From Deinococcus sp. (GTDB lineage Bacteria; Deinococcota; Deinococci; Deinococcales; Deinococcaceae), in assembly GCF_018260555.1 (NCBI RefSeq), contig NZ_JAGLBB010000004.1, forward strand, positions 1 to 8,000: DNA of 8,000 nt. The letters are read 5' to 3'. Positions within the stretch are counted from its first letter, which is position 1, and each line of letters opens with the position of its first letter. Under the pieces are notes generated by a model. The model did not search any database, was not told where the DNA came from, and saw only the letters and a program-made list of their open reading frames with translations. Both the position numbers and the translations under genes were made by a program. Positions 4,325 through 8,000 of the stretch are shown here, in pieces.

Positions 4325-5698
4325 TTCGCCGGTGTTGGGCGCGCCGAGTTCCTGTAACAGGTACGCGCTGGTCAGGATGCCGTTGTGGTAGTCGTTCACG
4401 GCGAAACTCTCGTTGGGGCTGTGGAGGGCGTCCTCGTTCAGGCCCATGTCCACGAACAGGACGGGGGCGCGCAGCAGGTCGTTGAACGCGGCGACGATGG
4501 GAATGCCGCCGCCAGCGCGGGTAAACACGGCGTCGCGGCCGTACACGCGGTGCAGGGCGCGGTTCGCGGCGTGGTTGTAGGGGCTGTTCAGGTCGAACTT
4601 GAAGGGGCGGCCGCCGTGGAGCGGGTGGACGGTGGCGGTGGTGCCTTCGGGCGCGAGGGTGGGAACGTATTCGGTGATCAGGCGCGTGACGCGCTCGGGG
4701 TCCTGGCCGGGCACGAGGCGCATGCTGACCTTGGCCCCGGCCTTGGCGGCGATGACGGTCTTGCTGCCCTCGCCCTGGTAGCCGCCCCAGATGCCGTTCA
4801 CGTCGAGGGTGGGGCGGCCCCACAGGCGCTCCAGGGTGGTGTACCCGGCCTCGCCGGGCAGGGCGGACACGCCGATGCTGGCGGCGAACGCTGCGTCGCT
4901 GTGGGGCAGGTCGGCCCACATCTGGCGTTCGGCGTCGGTCAGTTCATCGATGCCGTCGTAGAAGCCTGGAATGGTCACACGGCCCTGGTCGTCCTTGAGG
5001 CGCGTGATGATCTGTGCGAGCGCGTTGATGGGGTTGGGCGCGGCGCCGCCGTAGCTGCCGCTGTGCAGGTCACGGCTGGCTCCCTGCACGTGAATTTCAA
5101 CGTAACTGATTCCGCGCAGGCCGTACGTGATGGAGGGAATCTCAGGCCCGAAGCGGCTCCCGTCGCTGATGACGATCACGTCGGCCTTCAGCTCGTCGGC
5201 GTGGTCACGCACGTACGGTTCAAGGTTCGGACTGCCGATCTCCTCCTCGCCTTCGAGCAGGAATTTCACGTTCACGGGCAGTTCGCCCTGCGAGAGCAGC
5301 AGTTCCACGCCCATGACGTGCGCGTAGGACTGCCCCTTGTCGTCGGTGCTGCCGCGCGCGTAGATGCGCCCGTCGCGGATGGTGGGCTCGAAGGGCGGCG
5401 TGACCCACTCTTCCAGGGGCGCCTCGGGCTGCACGTCGTAGTGCCCGTAGATCAGCACGGTGGGTTTGCCAGGGGCGTTCAGGCGCTCGGCGTACACGAT
5501 GGGGTGCCCGGCGGTCGCTTCGGTGCGGGCCGTGAACCCCAGGCCACCCAGTTTGGCGCGCAGGAACTCGGCGGTGGCGGCCATGTCGCCTGTGCGGGTC
5601 GGGTCGGCGCTGACCGAGGGGAGGCGCAGCAGCGCGAACAGTTCCTCGTTCGCCTGCTCACGGTTCAGGGCGGCACTCAGGTCCGGAGTCTGGGTCAT
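4322..5698 (-). CDS. M20-family metallopeptidase (dipeptidase-like)
   Basis: A di-zinc M20 peptidase of 458 aa, the normal size for the carnosinase-like dipeptidase group, probably cytosolic and cleaving dipeptides or short peptides. All catalytic motifs are present: VLIYGHYDVQP with His86 and Asp88; ARGSTDDKGQ with the bridging Asp119; LLEGEEEIGS with the general base Glu152 and ligand Glu153; VISDGSRF with Asp179; and DALHSPNESF with the C-terminal His426. The dimerisation (lid) domain inserted after about residue 190 starts with TYGLRGISYVEI and contains DLHSGSYGGAAPNP, whose His212 normally reaches the partner's active site. The ATG at 5698 gives a standard N-terminus; the long open frame upstream is antisense to hspR. 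There is no SD, but TATCAT lies 7 nt upstream (leaderless). Its TGA stop coincides with a repeat-like terminus. Substrate is not predictable from sequence. Confidence 0.9.
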   Translation of the reverse strand: MTQTPDLSAALNREQANEELFALLRLPSVSADPTRTGDMAATAEFLRAKLGGLGFTARTEATAGHPIVYAERLNAPGKPTVLIYGHYDVQPEAPLEEWVTPPFEPTIRDGRIYARGSTDDKGQSYAHVMGVELLLSQGELPVNVKFLLEGEEEIGSPNLEPYVRDHADELKADVIVISDGSRFGPEIPSITYGLRGISYVEIHVQGASRDLHSGSYGGAAPNPINALAQIITRLKDDQGRVTIPGFYDGIDELTDAERQMWADLPHSDAAFAASIGVSALPGEAGYTTLERLWGRPTLDVNGIWGGYQGEGSKTVIAAKAGAKVSMRLVPGQDPERVTRLITEYVPTLAPEGTTATVHPLHGGRPFKFDLNSPYNHAANRALHRVYGRDAVFTRAGGGIPIVAAFNDLLRAPVLFVDMGLNEDALHSPNESFAVNDYHNGILTSAYLLQELGAPNTGE

Positions 5699-5705
5699 AC
5701 CGGGG

Positions 5706-5729
5706 ATGATACGGGCTGATACGGATTCC
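5706..5729 (-). promoter_or_regulatory. Putative leaderless promoter of the M20 peptidase gene
   Basis: On the minus strand TATCAT (5711-5706) is followed by seven bases and then the ATG at 5698, without a Shine-Dalgarno sequence. TTCACC, 18 bp further upstream, is a 4-of-6 match to TTGACA and just overlaps the far end of the repeat-like terminus in the spacer. Part of this promoter is therefore built from repeat sequence. Confidence 0.45.
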
Positions 5730-5730
5730 G
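5717..5730 (+). repeat. Solo terminus of the dispersed repeat upstream of the M20 gene
   Basis: TGATACGGATTCCG matches the repeat terminus TAATACGGATTCCG at 13 of 14 positions. No matching second end or interior is visible, so this is either a relic or an independent short motif. It lies in the 133-bp divergent spacer between the M20 gene and hspR. Confidence 0.55.
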
Positions 5731-5791
5731 GTGAAGGTGAAAGGGTGGGGGGCGAGCATTCCACTGCCCACACGCCACTGCCTTCCCTTCG

Positions 5792-5824
5792 GGTTGCAGA
5801 AACAGTGACGCGGGTATACTCAAC
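5792..5824 (+). promoter_or_regulatory. hspR promoter with possible HspR (HAIR) half-site
   Basis: TATACT (5815-5820) is a strong -10 placed 11 nt before the ATG, so the leader is only a few bases. TTGCAG (5794-5799) is a possible -35 with a short 15-bp spacer. ACTCAAC (5818-5824) overlaps the -10 and matches the right arm of the HspR operator CTTGAGT-N7-ACTCAAG at 6 of 7 positions. The left arm position reads AGTGACG, a 3-of-7 match. Autorepression by HspR is known in other bacteria and would fit, but the site is half degenerate. Confidence 0.5.
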
Positions 5825-5831
5825 GGACGTT

Positions 5832-6617
<786 letters not shown>

Positions 6618-6675
6618 CGGGGGGCAAGGGGCCGCCGCAGGGCCGCCGCGCAGGTCGCTACGGGGACGCTACACT
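6618..6675 (+). promoter_or_regulatory. Spacer after hspR with -10-like box
   Basis: The spacer holds two direct copies of GGGCCGCCGC (6629-6638 and 6640-6649, one base apart) and no convincing terminator for hspR. TACACT at 6670-6675 is a good -10-like box, followed after 7 nt by a GTG. No recognisable -35 lies 16-18 bp upstream. Confidence 0.4.
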
Positions 6676-6682
6676 CCGGGGC

Positions 6683-6772
6683 GTGTGCGGCCTTCCTGAA
6701 CAGCGTCTTCTCTCCGGGGCCGGAGTCCACCCGACCGGCGCCGCCTGCTCCCTGCGGGAGGCGCGCGCGTGA
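6683..6772 (+). CDS. Possible 29-codon leaderless leader ORF before the phosphatase
   Basis: A GTG at 6683, 7 nt after the TACACT box, opens a 29-codon frame (MCGLPEQRLLSGAG at the start, SLREARA at the end). Its TGA (6770-6772) overlaps the GTG start of the phosphatase in the arrangement GTGA. The peptide has no recognisable domain and is Ala/Gly/Arg-rich. A 5-bp hairpin, CTCCC-TGC-GGGAG (6748-6760), inside this ORF covers the phosphatase SD, so passage of a ribosome could expose it. The open frame could also be chance in GC-rich DNA. Confidence 0.35.
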   Translation: MCGLPEQRLLSGAGVHPTGAACSLREARA

Positions 6773-7608
6773 GACCGCTGTGGGTGATCGGGGACATTCA
6801 CGGCGCGTACGACAAGCTGCGCGCCATCCTGCTGCGCGCCGGTCTGATCGACTTCGACGGGAGCTGGACGGCCGGGGACGCGCACGTGGTGTTCCTGGGC
6901 GATTACGTGGACCGGGGCCCGAACGGTGTGGGCGTGATCCGGCTGGTGCGCAGCCTCGAGGTGCAGGCGCAGGAGGTGGGTGGGCAGGTGACGGCGCTGC
7001 TCGGCAACCACGAGGTGATGTTCCTGGCGGCGCTGATGTTCCGGCACAGCGACCCGCAGGACCGCTACGGGTACCGGGAGTACTGGCTGGAGAACGGCGG
7101 CCAGAGGCGGGACGCGGACCTGCTGGAACCCAGCGACCTGGCGTGGCTGTCCGAACGGCCCGCCATGGCGGTCTCGCACGACTGGCTGCTGGTGCACGCC
7201 GATAGCCTGATGTACCTGAAACTGGGCAGCAGCGTCGAGAGTGTGAACACGGCCGTGCTGGAGCTGATGGCCAGCCCTGACCCGGACGAGTGGGGCGTGT
7301 TCCTGAACGCCTTCACGGACCGGTTCGCGTTCGTGATGGGCGCCGGGGACGAGAAGGCCCGGCAGATGCTGAGCACCTTCGGCGGGCAGCGCGTCGCGCA
7401 CGGGCACACGCCGGTCTACGTGCTGCTCGACGAGCACCTGCACAGCCCGACCGTGGGGGCCGGCGCGCCCATTCCGTACGCGGGGCGGCTGTGCGTGGCG
7501 ATGGACAGCGGCATGGCGTACCGCGAGGACGCCGGCTTCATCGCCCGCCTGAACCGCCACGGAATCGCGGAAGTCGTGACCTTCCCCAGCGGCGGCGATT
7601 TCTACTGA
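6769..7608 (+). CDS. Metallophosphoesterase, PPP (serine/threonine phosphatase-like) type
   Basis: A 279-aa cytosolic dinuclear-metal phosphoesterase of the bacterial PPP type, to which lambda phosphatase, PrpE and ApaH also belong. The signature motifs are in order: GDIHG (residues 8-12), GDYVDRG (44-50), LLGNHE (77-82), the metal-ligand His143 in LLVHADS, and AHGHTPV (210-216). AMDSGMAYRED near residue 245 is the Asp-x-Gly element seen after the last metal ligand in this family. Substrates in the family range from phosphoproteins to Ap4A, so the exact reaction is open. The GTG at 6769 is supported by GGGAGG (6756-6761) with 7-nt spacing and by MRPLWVIGDIHG matching the family start. The SD lies in the 3' arm of a small hairpin and the start overlaps the stop of a possible leader ORF. 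Confidence 0.88.
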   Translation: MRPLWVIGDIHGAYDKLRAILLRAGLIDFDGSWTAGDAHVVFLGDYVDRGPNGVGVIRLVRSLEVQAQEVGGQVTALLGNHEVMFLAALMFRHSDPQDRYGYREYWLENGGQRRDADLLEPSDLAWLSERPAMAVSHDWLLVHADSLMYLKLGSSVESVNTAVLELMASPDPDEWGVFLNAFTDRFAFVMGAGDEKARQMLSTFGGQRVAHGHTPVYVLLDEHLHSPTVGAGAPIPYAGRLCVAMDSGMAYREDAGFIARLNRHGIAEVVTFPSGGDFY

Positions 7609-7753
7609 GCGCTTCCCTGAAGACCCTACGCTCAGGGCTCCGGCGGCCTGCTGGCTGGGCAGGGGCGGGGGTGGGGGCGGCCTTTTATCCTCGTCTGTGC
7701 GGATACATTTCAGGGCAGGCGCGGTCAGCCGCGACTCCAAAGGACTTTTCTGC
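7609..7753 (+). other. Spacer between phosphatase and ABC gene, with G-quadruplex motif
   Basis: CCCTGA (7615-7620) and TCAGGG (7632-7637) form a 6-bp stem with an 11-nt loop just after the phosphatase stop; without a T-run it is a weak terminator candidate. Four G-runs at 7657-7677 (GGG, GGGG, GGGGG, GGGGG with loops of 2, 1 and 1 nt) fit a compact G-quadruplex. CTTTTATCC follows at once, then TACATT (7704-7709), a possible -10 for the ABC gene. AAAGGA (7739-7744) is the SD of that gene. Confidence 0.55.
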
Positions 7754-8000
7754 GTGACACATTCTTCTGATCTTTCCGGTTCGCCCTCCGCTGCGGCGGG
7801 CGCGCCACCTGCGCTGCGGCTGCGCGGCATCACCAAACGCTTTCCTGGCGTGGTCGCCAACGACGCGGTGGACCTGACCGTCCACGCGGGCGAGGTGCTG
7901 GCGCTGCTGGGCGAGAACGGCGCGGGCAAAAGTACCCTGATCTCGATTCTGTACGGCCTGTACCAGCCGGACGACGGAACGGTGGAACTGGACGGGCGGG
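7754..8000 (+). CDS. ABC transporter ATP-binding protein, sugar/nucleoside importer type (N-terminal part)
   Basis: The first 82 residues of an ABC ATPase, cut by the window end. After a Ser/Ala/Pro-rich lead of about 20 residues comes LRLRGITKRFPGVVANDAVD (21-40), the A-loop region, then GEVLALLGENGAGKSTLI with Walker A at residues 53-61, and ILYGLYQPDDGTVELDGR. The KRFPGVVANDAVDL and LYGLYQPDDG patterns resemble the double-domain ATPases of the RbsA/NupO type, which energise import of simple sugars or nucleosides together with two permeases and a BMP-type lipoprotein; these partners are expected downstream but are not visible. The GTG start has AAAGGA 9 nt upstream. The Q-loop, signature and Walker B motifs lie outside the window, so substrate class is inferred from the N-terminal pattern only. 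Confidence 0.82.
   Translation, partial: MTHSSDLSGSPSAAAGAPPALRLRGITKRFPGVVANDAVDLTVHAGEVLALLGENGAGKSTLISILYGLYQPDDGTVELDGR

Noticed and set aside
4385..5719. A 444-codon plus-strand open frame antisense to the M20 gene
   Set aside because: It is a shadow of high-GC codon bias. It is Gly/Val/Ala/His-rich with no domain, while the minus strand carries every M20 motif.
7615..7637. CCCTGA/TCAGGG stem as an intrinsic terminator of the phosphatase
   Set aside because: The stem is 6 bp with an 11-nt loop and no U-tract directly after it, so it is noted only as a weak candidate in the spacer.
6658..7929. A 423-codon minus-strand open frame across the phosphatase and ABC genes
   Set aside because: It is antisense to two genes with full motif support, is rich in His/Arg/Pro/Val, and spans the intergenic region without a plausible start signal.

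Overview
The window is high-GC chromosomal DNA that looks like Deinococcus. The pointers are the GC-rich codon usage, an HspR-type MerR regulator, several -10-like TANNNT boxes only 6-7 nt upstream of start codons (the leaderless layout common in Deinococcus), and short dispersed palindromic repeats between genes. The genus call is inference from sequence character, not from a database match.

Layout. Positions 1 to about 5.7 kb are read almost entirely on the minus strand. In transcription order they hold: an M20 metallopeptidase (5698-4322); a PurN-type glycinamide ribonucleotide formyltransferase (4188-3613); a broken DUF402 gene (3461-3070); a hotdog-fold DUF4442/PaaI-like thioesterase (2825-2331); methylmalonyl-CoA epimerase (2107-1688) overlapped by a VanZ-like membrane protein (1691-1293); an unidentified gene remnant (1228-1081); a two-TM protein with a winged-helix-like tail (985-491); an unknown 138-aa protein (455-39); and probably the first codons of another gene (37-1). 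From 5.8 kb on, genes are on the plus strand: a tandemly duplicated HspR-like MerR repressor (5832-6617), a PPP-type metallophosphoesterase (6769-7608) preceded by a possible leaderless leader ORF, and the N-terminus of an ABC transporter ATPase of the sugar/nucleoside type (7754 to the window end).

Repeats. Two copies of one dispersed element (2231-2333 and 3477-3615) lie in opposite orientation, align without gaps over about 94 bp, and carry terminal inverted repeats beginning TAATACGGATTCCG. In both, the first three bases of a terminus are the TAA stop codon of the adjacent gene (thioesterase and purN). A decayed relative does the same with the TGA stop of the M20 peptidase, and another terminus sits just upstream of that gene's start.

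How the genes fit together. This is mostly a mixed housekeeping and stress region, not a single pathway. The epimerase feeds propionyl-CoA breakdown. The thioesterase promoter carries a perfect 15-bp palindrome typical of a repressor operator. HspR is the expected repressor of chaperone genes. I see no CRISPR, rRNA, tRNA, phage or defence system. The most unusual features are the doubled HspR with its (GAGTD)n tail, the repeats supplying stop codons, the eroded DUF402 gene, and the leader-ORF/hairpin arrangement before the phosphatase.
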